A stretch of 40,583 nt of DNA, taken from contig JALWSA010000056.1 of assembly GCA_026993805.1 (NCBI GenBank), positions 1 through 40,583 on the forward strand. The letters run 5' to 3'. Under the pieces are notes generated by a model. The model was given only the letters and a program-made list of their open reading frames with translations, had not been told where the DNA came from and searched no databases. Of the stretch, positions 28,006 to 35,443 are shown piece by piece (positions within the stretch are counted from its first letter, which is position 1; every line of letters starts with the position of its first letter). A program made the position numbers and the translations under genes. The DNA is from Thermotogaceae bacterium. GTDB lineage: Bacteria; Thermotogota; Thermotogae; Thermotogales; Thermotogaceae.

Positions 28006-28014
28006 ATTATACCA
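28006..28014 (-). promoter_or_regulatory. Extended -10 promoter element for recJ
   Basis: TGGTATAAT on the minus strand, about 35 bases before the recJ ATG, matches the element before prfB base for base. No clear -35 box is seen. Confidence 0.5.
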
Positions 28015-28174
28015 TTAAATTTGTTAACTTCCCACATTCGAATTCTTTGCATCTATTTTCCCTGAAAATCACGAAATATTTTCCAAAACCAAGCGAGGAC
28101 AACCCCTGATAGCTTTTTTCTCCCAATTTCTCCGATACTTTCTGTTTTTTATCTACACCGATTGTGCTATCATA

Positions 28175-28198
28175 ATGAATAGTTATTACCATATTCAT
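28175..28198. promoter_or_regulatory. Candidate operator of the tandem TetR regulator
   Basis: A perfect 7-bp inverted repeat, ATGAATA and TATTCAT, encloses ten bases. A further ATTCAT copy lies at 28216-28221. The repeat overlaps the candidate promoter of the regulator gene, as expected for autoregulation by a TetR protein. Binding is inferred. Confidence 0.45.
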
Positions 28199-28213
28199 AT
28201 AAATTAGTATTAA
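28186..28213 (+). promoter_or_regulatory. Candidate promoter of the nine-gene operon
   Basis: TTACCA and TATTAA are separated by 16 bases, 34 bases before the regulator start. The region is AT-rich and is the only gap of any size ahead of the operon. The 275 bases between recJ and this gene hold no gene I can support. Confidence 0.35.
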
Positions 28214-28246
28214 CGATTCATCTCTTTCTCAAAAGGGTGATATAGT

Positions 28247-29383
28247 ATGGTTGATTCAGAAATGAGAATCCTCGAAGCCGCAATTGAGCTATTCGGAAGA
28301 TTGGGAATAGAAGATGTATCGATAACTCAAATAACGCGATTGGCAAGGGTGAGCAACACCACTTTCTACAAGCACTTTCATGGGAAAAATGCTCTTGTCG
28401 AAAGGATTTTCGAGCTTGGCATTGAAAGGCTCGACAAAGAGCTGAAAGTAAAGGGGTTTTCGAAAAGCAGCAAATTGACCCGACTAATAGAAGACTACGT
28501 CTTCTTTGTGGCTGAAAATGTCGACATATGCCGAATACTTCACGAGGCCGAATTCACCTACACAAAACTCCCTCTGAGCATAAAGAACGTCCTCATGAGC
28601 AAGATGGCCGAACTCAGACTACCTTCCAGGGATGAACTCTTCTGGTTTATGTGGGGATCAACAAGGTTTGTAACGATGTGGTGCTTCTTCTGGAAACACA
28701 AATGCGAAGACGAAATGTTCCAGCAGCTAATGGAATTCATCGAAAAAGGCATAGACCCCAACGCACATGAATTGGACAAAAGAGTTTTTGACATCCACAT
28801 CCAGCCCGTTGAAATCGATATCGACACCACGAAGGTTAAGCTTTTGGCCTCAGCGGAAAAGCTCTTCGGAGAGAGGGGATTCAAAAAAACCCAGATATCG
28901 GATATAACACGGAAAGCCGGTTTAGGTCTCGGAACCTTTTACGTCTATTACGAAACCAAAAGAGAGATACTTAAAGAACTCGTGAGTAGGATAAATTCCA
29001 CTTTGAGATACACACTGAAGAACGCTGTAAGCCACTTCAAAGATAGAAGGGATGCAGAGATAGCAGGCTACAACGCCTTTTTGAGATTCTTTTCCGTTCA
29101 CGGCGGCGTGTACCGCATAGTGAGAGAAGCGGAATTCGTATTGCCCGACGCGGCTTTGAGTTATTACAAAAAGATATACGAAAGCTACGTACCACCTCTT
29201 CAAAAGGCCATAGAAAAAGAGCAAATAAATCCCTTCGATCCCTCCTACCTGGCTGTGTTTCTCATGGGTATAGGACATTTCATGGGAGAAGACCTCCTAC
29301 TCGTTGAGAAGAGGAAAAAGAGGGATTTCTCAAAACCCTTAAAGGGACTGGCGGGGTACCTATTCAAAGGCTTAGGGGGTTGA
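28247..29383 (+). CDS. Tandem-duplicated TetR-family regulator (single-chain dimer)
   Basis: The protein has 378 residues and contains two complete TetR monomers. The first helix-turn-helix is at about 6-52 (VSITQITRLARVSNTTFYKHF), the second at about 196-243 (TQISDITRKAGLGLGTFYVYY). Each is followed by its own helical ligand domain, and both ligand domains share the phrase RI(L/V)xEAEF, so the whole unit was duplicated. TetR proteins normally dimerise; this one could be a covalent pseudo-dimer or bind two sites. It is the first gene of the operon and probably regulates it, with a CoA thioester or organic acid as possible ligand. An AAAGGGTGA site precedes the ATG. Confidence 0.9.
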   Translation: MVDSEMRILEAAIELFGRLGIEDVSITQITRLARVSNTTFYKHFHGKNALVERIFELGIERLDKELKVKGFSKSSKLTRLIEDYVFFVAENVDICRILHEAEFTYTKLPLSIKNVLMSKMAELRLPSRDELFWFMWGSTRFVTMWCFFWKHKCEDEMFQQLMEFIEKGIDPNAHELDKRVFDIHIQPVEIDIDTTKVKLLASAEKLFGERGFKKTQISDITRKAGLGLGTFYVYYETKREILKELVSRINSTLRYTLKNAVSHFKDRRDAEIAGYNAFLRFFSVHGGVYRIVREAEFVLPDAALSYYKKIYESYVPPLQKAIEKEQINPFDPSYLAVFLMGIGHFMGEDLLLVEKRKKRDFSKPLKGLAGYLFKGLGG

Positions 29384-29388
29384 TAGCT

Positions 29389-30681
29389 TTGGAGTACAAG
29401 GAAGAATACAAAAGAAAATTGACCGATATAGAAGAAGTTTTGCACCTCATAAAACCGGGAATGACCGTTGTAGCCGGAATGACACCAATGGAACCTCAGC
29501 TATTTCTAAGCCAGGTACACAAAGCAAGAGCAGACGATGTAAAGATATTTACCTGCCTGAACATGAAACCTTATCCGTTTTTCTACGAAGAGACACCATC
29601 ATCTTTTGAGAACAATTCCTGGTTCTTCGGACATTACAACAGAGAAGCCATTAAAAAAGGCATTTTGAAAACCCATTACGTTCCAAACAACTTGCATCAA
29701 GCTGGAACGGATTTCATTCAGACAAGAAAAGTAAACATGTTCGTTGGCGTGGCTTCTCCGATGGATAAGAACGGATTTTTCACACTTTCCGCCAGTGTCG
29801 TGTACGAAAAGGATATATTAGAAGCGGCGGATATAGTGGTTTTGGAGGTAAATCCGAACGCCCCAAAAACCCACGGTGACACTTCCGTTCACATAAGAGA
29901 AGTGGATTACATCGTGGAAGTCGATTACCCTCTCCCCGAAATCCAGCCCTCCAAAGCAGGAAAAGAAGAACGGGCGATAGCAAGACACATATCCGAGCTC
30001 GTGGAAGATGGAAGCACCCTCCAGCTCGGCATCGGCTCCATTCCCGATACGGTGGCCAGATTCTTAGAAAGCAAGCGAGACTTGGGAATTCACACGGAAA
30101 TGCTTACAGAGTCCATGGTGGATCTGTTCGAAAAGGAGGTGATAACAAACTCCAAGAAAACCCTGTGGAAAGGTAAATTCGTATGCACATTCGCTTTTGG
30201 CACGAGAAAACTCTACGACTTTGTGAATGACAACCCAGCCGTTATGTTCTTCAGAGGCAGCTATGTGAACGACCCCTATGTTATAGCACAAAACGAAAAG
30301 ATGGTAAGCATAAACACGGCCTTAATGGTCGATCTGACTGGAAACGTGTGCTCCGAAGGGATTGGAAAGACGCACTACAGCGGTACAGGGGGGCAGTTGG
30401 ACACGCATAGGGGAGCCATCATGAGCAGAGGAGGAAAGGGAATTATTGCCTTAAAATCCACTGCAAAGGGAGGAGAGATATCTAAGATCGTTCCATTCCT
30501 TCCTGAAGGCTCTCCAGTGACGATCCCAAGACAAGATGTGGACTACGTAGTAACTGAGCATGGAATAGCTCATCTCAGGGGAAAGAGCGTGAAAGAGAGA
30601 GCACTCGAAATGATAAACATAGCCCACCCGGATTTCAGGGAATGGTTGAAAAAAGAGGCAAGTAAACTCGGACTTCTGTGA
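29389..30681 (+). CDS. Acetyl-CoA hydrolase/transferase-family CoA-transferase
   Basis: From TTG 29389 the protein has 430 residues. It is a class I CoA-transferase of the Cat1/4-hydroxybutyrate CoA-transferase branch, with LQLGIGSIPDTVARFL, the catalytic glutamate Glu237 in LGIHTEMLTESMV and the end marks YVVTEHGIAHLRGKS. These enzymes move CoA between acetyl-CoA or butyryl-CoA and a free acid. Beside a thiolase and a dehydrogenase, activation of acetoacetate or a 3-hydroxy acid is plausible. TTG 29380 overlaps the preceding stop but lies directly against the AGGGGG site, so 29389 is preferred. Confidence 0.9.
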   Translation: MEYKEEYKRKLTDIEEVLHLIKPGMTVVAGMTPMEPQLFLSQVHKARADDVKIFTCLNMKPYPFFYEETPSSFENNSWFFGHYNREAIKKGILKTHYVPNNLHQAGTDFIQTRKVNMFVGVASPMDKNGFFTLSASVVYEKDILEAADIVVLEVNPNAPKTHGDTSVHIREVDYIVEVDYPLPEIQPSKAGKEERAIARHISELVEDGSTLQLGIGSIPDTVARFLESKRDLGIHTEMLTESMVDLFEKEVITNSKKTLWKGKFVCTFAFGTRKLYDFVNDNPAVMFFRGSYVNDPYVIAQNEKMVSINTALMVDLTGNVCSEGIGKTHYSGTGGQLDTHRGAIMSRGGKGIIALKSTAKGGEISKIVPFLPEGSPVTIPRQDVDYVVTEHGIAHLRGKSVKERALEMINIAHPDFREWLKKEASKLGLL

Positions 30682-30691
30682 GGTGATCTAA

Positions 30692-31900
30692 ATGAATGTC
30701 TACATAATAGGAGCGAAGAGAACTCCCATCGGCAGGTTTGGAGGGGCTTTTAAGGATGTCCCCGCACCTGATCTTGCTGCAGCGGCCGCAAAGGCAGCCA
30801 TTTCACAAGCTGGCATAGAGCCAAAACAAGTTGATGAAACAGTTGTTGGAAACGTCCTAATGGCAGGACAGGGAATGGGACCAGCCCGGCAGGTAGCCAT
30901 AAACACAGGGATTCCCGTAGACAAGCCTGCCTATACCGTGAACATGGTTTGTGGAAGCGGAATGAAAGCAATAATGCTCGGGGCTCAAAGCATTGCCTTA
31001 GGAGAAGCCCAAGTTGTGCTGGCAGCTGGCATGGAAAACATGTCTCGTGCCCCATTTTTGCTGCCATATAGCATTCGCTTTGGCATGAAATTTGGGGACC
31101 TTAAAGCCATTGACAGCATGATCTGGGACGGGCTCACGGATGTTTTCAACGGTGTGCACATGGGACTCACAGCAGAGCATCTTGCAGAAAAGTATGGAAT
31201 AAGCAGGGAAGAGCAAGATCAGTTCGCATATTGGAGCCAGATGAAAACGAAAGATGCCACCCAGAGCGGAAAGTTCAAAGAAGAGATTCAGCCCATAGAA
31301 GTCACGGTAAAAGGAGAAAAAATCACTGTGGACACGGATGAACACCCGCGGCCCGACGTCACACTTGAAAAACTCTCCAAATTAAAACCCGCCTTTAAAA
31401 AAGATGGAACTGTTACTGCGGGAAACTCCAGTGGAATAAACGATGGAGCGAGTGCCGTAATCCTAACTTCTGAGGAATTTGTGAAAGCACATGGCATAAA
31501 ACCTCTCGCGCAGATAGTGGCTTTCAGCCAAGCAGGGGTCGATCCCATGGAAATGGGTCTCGGTCCAGTTCCGGCAGTCATCAAGCTGCTGGAGAAAACT
31601 AAAATGGATCTTGATGCGATAGAGCTGATAGAACTAAACGAAGCTTTTGCAGCCCAAAGCATTGCTGTAGTAAGGGAGTGGAGCAAGACTTTTAACCTCC
31701 CGGAAGACAGAATCAAAGAAATACTGAACGTAAATGGCGGTGCGATAGCGCTCGGCCATCCAATAGGCGCCTCTGGAAACAGGATAGTAGTCACGCTGCT
31801 CTACGAAATGATGAGAAGAAAGGTCGAATATGGTCTTGCCACCCTATGCATCGGCGGGGGAATGGGAACGGCTATCCTCATTCGGCTCAAGGAGGGATAA
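30692..31900 (+). CDS. Acetyl-CoA acetyltransferase (thiolase)
   Basis: This 402-residue thiolase has its catalytic set complete: acyl-accepting Cys87 in MVCGSGMKAI, the NEAFA motif (Asn316), His356 in GGAIALGHPIGASGNRI and the second Cys386 in TLCIGGGMG. It interconverts two acetyl-CoA and acetoacetyl-CoA, or cleaves longer 3-ketoacyl-CoA. The ribosome site is GAGGTGATC, with an 10-base gap from the CoA-transferase. Paired with the SDR gene behind it, it forms the C4 core of the operon. Confidence 0.95.
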   Translation: MNVYIIGAKRTPIGRFGGAFKDVPAPDLAAAAAKAAISQAGIEPKQVDETVVGNVLMAGQGMGPARQVAINTGIPVDKPAYTVNMVCGSGMKAIMLGAQSIALGEAQVVLAAGMENMSRAPFLLPYSIRFGMKFGDLKAIDSMIWDGLTDVFNGVHMGLTAEHLAEKYGISREEQDQFAYWSQMKTKDATQSGKFKEEIQPIEVTVKGEKITVDTDEHPRPDVTLEKLSKLKPAFKKDGTVTAGNSSGINDGASAVILTSEEFVKAHGIKPLAQIVAFSQAGVDPMEMGLGPVPAVIKLLEKTKMDLDAIELIELNEAFAAQSIAVVREWSKTFNLPEDRIKEILNVNGGAIALGHPIGASGNRIVVTLLYEMMRRKVEYGLATLCIGGGMGTAILIRLKEG

Positions 31901-31902
31901 CG

Positions 31903-32649
31903 ATGAAACTCAAGGGAAAGGTCTGCATAGTAACAGGCGGAGCCAGCGGAATAGGCAAAGCAACTGTGAAACTCTTTCTCGAAGAAGGGGCCATTGTTAT
32001 AGCTTGCGATGTGAACGAAGAAGCTCTTAAAAACCTTGGCAGCGAATTTAGCCAATTCAAAGATAGGCTCGCTCTTGAAAAACTTGATGTAAGGGATCTT
32101 AAGGCGGCACAGGACTTGGCAAAGAGAGTTTACGAGAGATTCGGAAAGATAGATGTTTTGATAAACAACGCTGGGGTCACAAGAGATGCCATGCTCGAGA
32201 AGATGCGTGAAGAGGACTGGGACTTCGTCATAGACGTGAACCTAAAAGGCGTTTTCAACATGACCAAGGCGATTTATCCCTACATGCTCGAAGCTGGAGA
32301 GGGAAGCATAGTGAACACATCTTCCATAGTGGGAATATTCGGAAACATAGGCCAGACGAATTATGCCGCATCGAAAGCCGGAATCATAGGTATGACGAAA
32401 ACATGGGCGAAGGAATTTACAAGAAAAGGAGCGAAGATAAGGGTGAACGCGGTTGCCCCCGGTTTCATAATGACTCCCATGGTCGAGAAGGTTCCCGAGA
32501 ATATCTTAGAGAAATTCAGAGAAAAGATTCCTCTGAAGCGGTTTGGAAAGCCCGAGGAAGTTGCAAGACTTTATCTATTCCTTGCTTCCGATGATTCCAG
32601 CTACATCACAGGTCAGGTAATTGGCATAAATGGCGGATTAGTATTGTGA
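31903..32649 (+). CDS. FabG-like SDR dehydrogenase (3-hydroxyacyl type)
   Basis: A classical short-chain dehydrogenase of 248 residues with TGGASGIGKAT, NNAGVTRDAML, catalytic Ser near 140 and Tyr154/Lys158 in TNYAASKAG. Asp36 at the end of the second strand (IVIACDV) is the usual sign of preference for NAD(H) over NADP(H), which fits an oxidising role such as 3-hydroxybutyrate or 3-hydroxyacyl-CoA dehydrogenase rather than fatty acid synthesis. The start lies two bases after the thiolase stop, with GGAGGG inside the thiolase end. The exact substrate is uncertain. Confidence 0.88.
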   Translation: MKLKGKVCIVTGGASGIGKATVKLFLEEGAIVIACDVNEEALKNLGSEFSQFKDRLALEKLDVRDLKAAQDLAKRVYERFGKIDVLINNAGVTRDAMLEKMREEDWDFVIDVNLKGVFNMTKAIYPYMLEAGEGSIVNTSSIVGIFGNIGQTNYAASKAGIIGMTKTWAKEFTRKGAKIRVNAVAPGFIMTPMVEKVPENILEKFREKIPLKRFGKPEEVARLYLFLASDDSSYITGQVIGINGGLVL

Positions 32650-32664
32650 GGGAGGTGAAGAACT

Positions 32665-33819
32665 ATGAAGAAATTAGCTGTTCTGTTGATACTCGTTTTA
32701 GGGGTGGTCGGACTTCTTGCCGAAGACGGCGTCTATCCTGACAAAGTCGTCATAGGGAGCTTCCAGGCACTCTCCGGGCCATACGCGGTGATAGGGCAAG
32801 GCATGACAAAGGGAATGAAAGCCTATTTCAACTGGATAAACGAACAGGGAGGCATCTACGGTAGGAAGATAAAGCTTATAGTGGCCGATGATCAGCTCAA
32901 TCCTTCAAAGACTGTGGTAGAAGTGAAACGCTTGGTCGAAGAAGACAAGGTATTCGCCATAGTTGGAGGTCTCGGTACTTATGGATGCCTTGCAGTCATG
33001 GATTATCTCAACAGCAAAGGAATACCTTTTGTGTACCAGGGCTCGGGTTCTTCGAAACTCTCCCATCCCCCAAAGAAATACGTGTTTCCGGTGCAACCAG
33101 ATTACCTTCTCGAAGGCCAGCTCATTGCCAAGTTCTTGATGGAAAAACAGGGAATAAAAGATGTTGCCGTGATCTACATGAACAACGATGTCGGTAAAGA
33201 AGGACTCACTGGTATAAAGAAAAGGCTCACTCCCACTCTTGAGATACCGTATAACCCACTCGAGACCGACTACAGTTCACTGGCATTGAAAGTTATGGAT
33301 AAAAACCCGCGCGCAGTCGTTATATACGGCTTTATAACCGATACATTGAGGTGGATAAAAACGCTAAAAGACTACGGCTACGACGGCCTCATAGTCACCA
33401 TCTATCCAAACGCCGATCCCGCATTTGTGAAACTCGGCGGAAAGTATGTGGAAGGTGTCATAGTCACGGGATGGGTTCCCATTCCTTCAAAAGACAATCC
33501 CGAATACACCAAGGATTACCAAAAATTCGTCGAGATATACCAAAAAACCTACCCCAACGAAATTCCATCATCTTACGCTGTAGCCGGTTTTATCGCTGCG
33601 GAAGTCTTCACAGAAGCTCTGAGAAGGGCTGGCAAAGATCTGACTCGTGAAGGCTTGGTAAAAGCACTCGAGAGCTTTAACCACTGGAATGGAATCATGG
33701 CGAAAGACATAACATATGGTCCCAACAGAAGGAGGGGAAAATCCTCCATGTATTTCATAAAGATAGAAAACGGCTTGTTCGCTCCAATAACAGGACTCTT
33801 GAGTGTGGAGGGTGATTGA
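32665..33819 (+). CDS. LivJ-type ABC transporter substrate-binding protein
   Basis: The protein has 384 residues with a signal peptide (about 1-19) and the periplasmic type I binding fold: KVVIGSFQALSGPYAVIGQG, NEQGGIYGRKIKLIVADDQ, FAIVGGLGTYG. This family binds branched-chain amino acids, amides, urea or aromatic and short organic acids. The context of CoA-ester genes argues for an organic acid or ester rather than leucine; this is an inference. The stop and the livG start share one base (TGATG). Confidence 0.92.
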   Translation: MKKLAVLLILVLGVVGLLAEDGVYPDKVVIGSFQALSGPYAVIGQGMTKGMKAYFNWINEQGGIYGRKIKLIVADDQLNPSKTVVEVKRLVEEDKVFAIVGGLGTYGCLAVMDYLNSKGIPFVYQGSGSSKLSHPPKKYVFPVQPDYLLEGQLIAKFLMEKQGIKDVAVIYMNNDVGKEGLTGIKKRLTPTLEIPYNPLETDYSSLALKVMDKNPRAVVIYGFITDTLRWIKTLKDYGYDGLIVTIYPNADPAFVKLGGKYVEGVIVTGWVPIPSKDNPEYTKDYQKFVEIYQKTYPNEIPSSYAVAGFIAAEVFTEALRRAGKDLTREGLVKALESFNHWNGIMAKDITYGPNRRRGKSSMYFIKIENGLFAPITGLLSVEGD

Positions 33820-34568
33820 TGAACATCTTGGAAATACAAAAGATGAATGTGTGGTTCGGAGGACTGCACGCGGTCAGTGATCTGAATATGCGAGTGGCAA
33901 AAGGGGAGATTCATTCCTTAATAGGACCGAACGGAGCCGGAAAAACCACCGTCTTCAACGCGATAATGAATATCGTAAAAAAGAGTGGAAGAGTGGTTTT
34001 TAGCGGCATAGACATAACGAATAAGAAAACACACGAAATCGCGGCTCTTGGAATAAGGAGATCTTTCCAAAACGTACACCTCTTCAAATACATGACGGTC
34101 CTGGAAAACCTCTTAGTTGGATACCATACAAGCTATGAGATTGCTCTCAACGTTAAAAAGCTTTTATACGAAGAGAGGAGGGCCTATAGAAAGGCATTCG
34201 ATGTTGCAGACCTCCTTGAAATAAAAAACAGGCTGGGAGTACCAGCCCTCCTCCTTCCTTACGGCGTGCAAAAAGTCGTTGAAATCGGGAGGGCTCTTAT
34301 GTCAGATCCCAAGCTTTTGATGATGGACGAGCCAGCGGCTGGTTTGACGGAATCAGAGACGGAATGGCTTCATTCGATCATAAAACGCATAAATTCCGAA
34401 CTTGGAATCACGCTGCTTTTGATAGAACACGATATGAAATTGGTAATGGGAATCTCCGACACCATCACCGTTATGGATTTCGGGAAAAAGATCGCCGAAG
34501 GGACACCACAGCAGATAAAGGAAGATGAAAGGGTTATAAAGGCATACCTCGGCGAGGTGATTTCGTGA
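33819..34568 (+). CDS. LivG-type ABC transporter ATPase
   Basis: This 249-residue ATPase has Walker A GPNGAGKTT (Lys42), Q-loop Gln84, Walker B LLMMDEP (Asp170, Glu171) and switch His204 (LIEHD). The ABC signature is changed: where LivG has LSYGQQR this protein has LPYGVQK (about 146-152), losing the conserved Ser. It has the LivG-specific extra region around 105-125. No LivF gene follows, so it may work as a homodimer or borrow a LivF. ATG 33819 follows GGAGGGTGA. Confidence 0.92.
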   Translation: MNILEIQKMNVWFGGLHAVSDLNMRVAKGEIHSLIGPNGAGKTTVFNAIMNIVKKSGRVVFSGIDITNKKTHEIAALGIRRSFQNVHLFKYMTVLENLLVGYHTSYEIALNVKKLLYEERRAYRKAFDVADLLEIKNRLGVPALLLPYGVQKVVEIGRALMSDPKLLMMDEPAAGLTESETEWLHSIIKRINSELGITLLLIEHDMKLVMGISDTITVMDFGKKIAEGTPQQIKEDERVIKAYLGEVIS

Positions 34569-35443
34569 ATCTCAATCAAATCATCTTGGGGATAGTTACG
34601 GGAAGTTACTACTCGCTCGTTGCACTTGGACTCGTGCTCATCTACAAAGTATCTGGCATCGTCAACTTCGCATTCGGCAACATGGGAATGCTATCCGTGT
34701 ATGTGGCACTCCAAATCCTGGGGTTTGGACTCTCACCGGCAGCGGCTTTTTTGATAGTCATTCCGATTTCCATGCTCATCGGTTTCGCTGTGGAACGATT
34801 CACCATTAGACCCCTTAAAAACATCTCCCATGGAAGCATGCTTATCGTAACACTGGCACTCATGATGATATTAGAAGGGTTTGCCGTTCAGATCTGGGGT
34901 GCGGATTACAAAAGCTTTCCCAAGCTCGTTTCCGGAAAGCCCCTTTTGTTCAGAGTCATGGGCGGGCTGCTCCTGCTCAGAAGACAGGATATACTCGTCC
35001 TCAGTCTCTTAGCTGCCGTAGGACTTTTTCTCCTGATATTTCTGAAGTACACGAAATTCGGGATGGCAATAAGGGCTACGTCGGAAGATGAAACCGCTGC
35101 CAACCTAATGGGCGTGGACACGGCAAAAGTGTCGGCACTCGTTTGGATGATGAGTTCTGCCATCTCAACCACCGTCGCCGTTCTGGGAGCCCCCAAGACC
35201 TATGTCTCACCCAATATGATGATTTACTACCAGCTCCAAGGATTCACAGCTGCTGTCCTGGGCGGATTTGAAAGCCTATCCGGTGCAATAGTCGGTGGGA
35301 TCCTGCTTGGAATCTTGGAAAACTTCGTGGCACTCTATCTGGGAAACGAGTTCAAACCAACCATCTCCCTGGCAGTGATAATCACGGTATTAATGCTTAA
35401 ACCTGAAGGCTTATTTGGAAGAAAGAGGAGTGTAAAGTTATGA
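34565..35443 (+). CDS. LivH-type ABC transporter permease
   Basis: This 292-residue membrane protein of the LivH family has about eight helices, the N-terminal LGLVLIYKVSGIVNFAFGNM and the cytoplasmic coupling region around MAIRATSEDETAANLMGVD. With LivM it forms the transmembrane channel. The GTG start overlaps the livG stop, and the stop overlaps the next start (ATGA). Confidence 0.93.
   Translation: MNLNQIILGIVTGSYYSLVALGLVLIYKVSGIVNFAFGNMGMLSVYVALQILGFGLSPAAAFLIVIPISMLIGFAVERFTIRPLKNISHGSMLIVTLALMMILEGFAVQIWGADYKSFPKLVSGKPLLFRVMGGLLLLRRQDILVLSLLAAVGLFLLIFLKYTKFGMAIRATSEDETAANLMGVDTAKVSALVWMMSSAISTTVAVLGAPKTYVSPNMMIYYQLQGFTAAVLGGFESLSGAIVGGILLGILENFVALYLGNEFKPTISLAVIITVLMLKPEGLFGRKRSVKL

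Noticed and set aside
28007-28198. A 63-codon minus-strand frame in the recJ-TetR gap
   Set aside because: It has no ribosome site, its ATG lies inside the candidate operator and its stop overlaps the recJ -10 element, so chance is more likely; conservation in relatives would change this.
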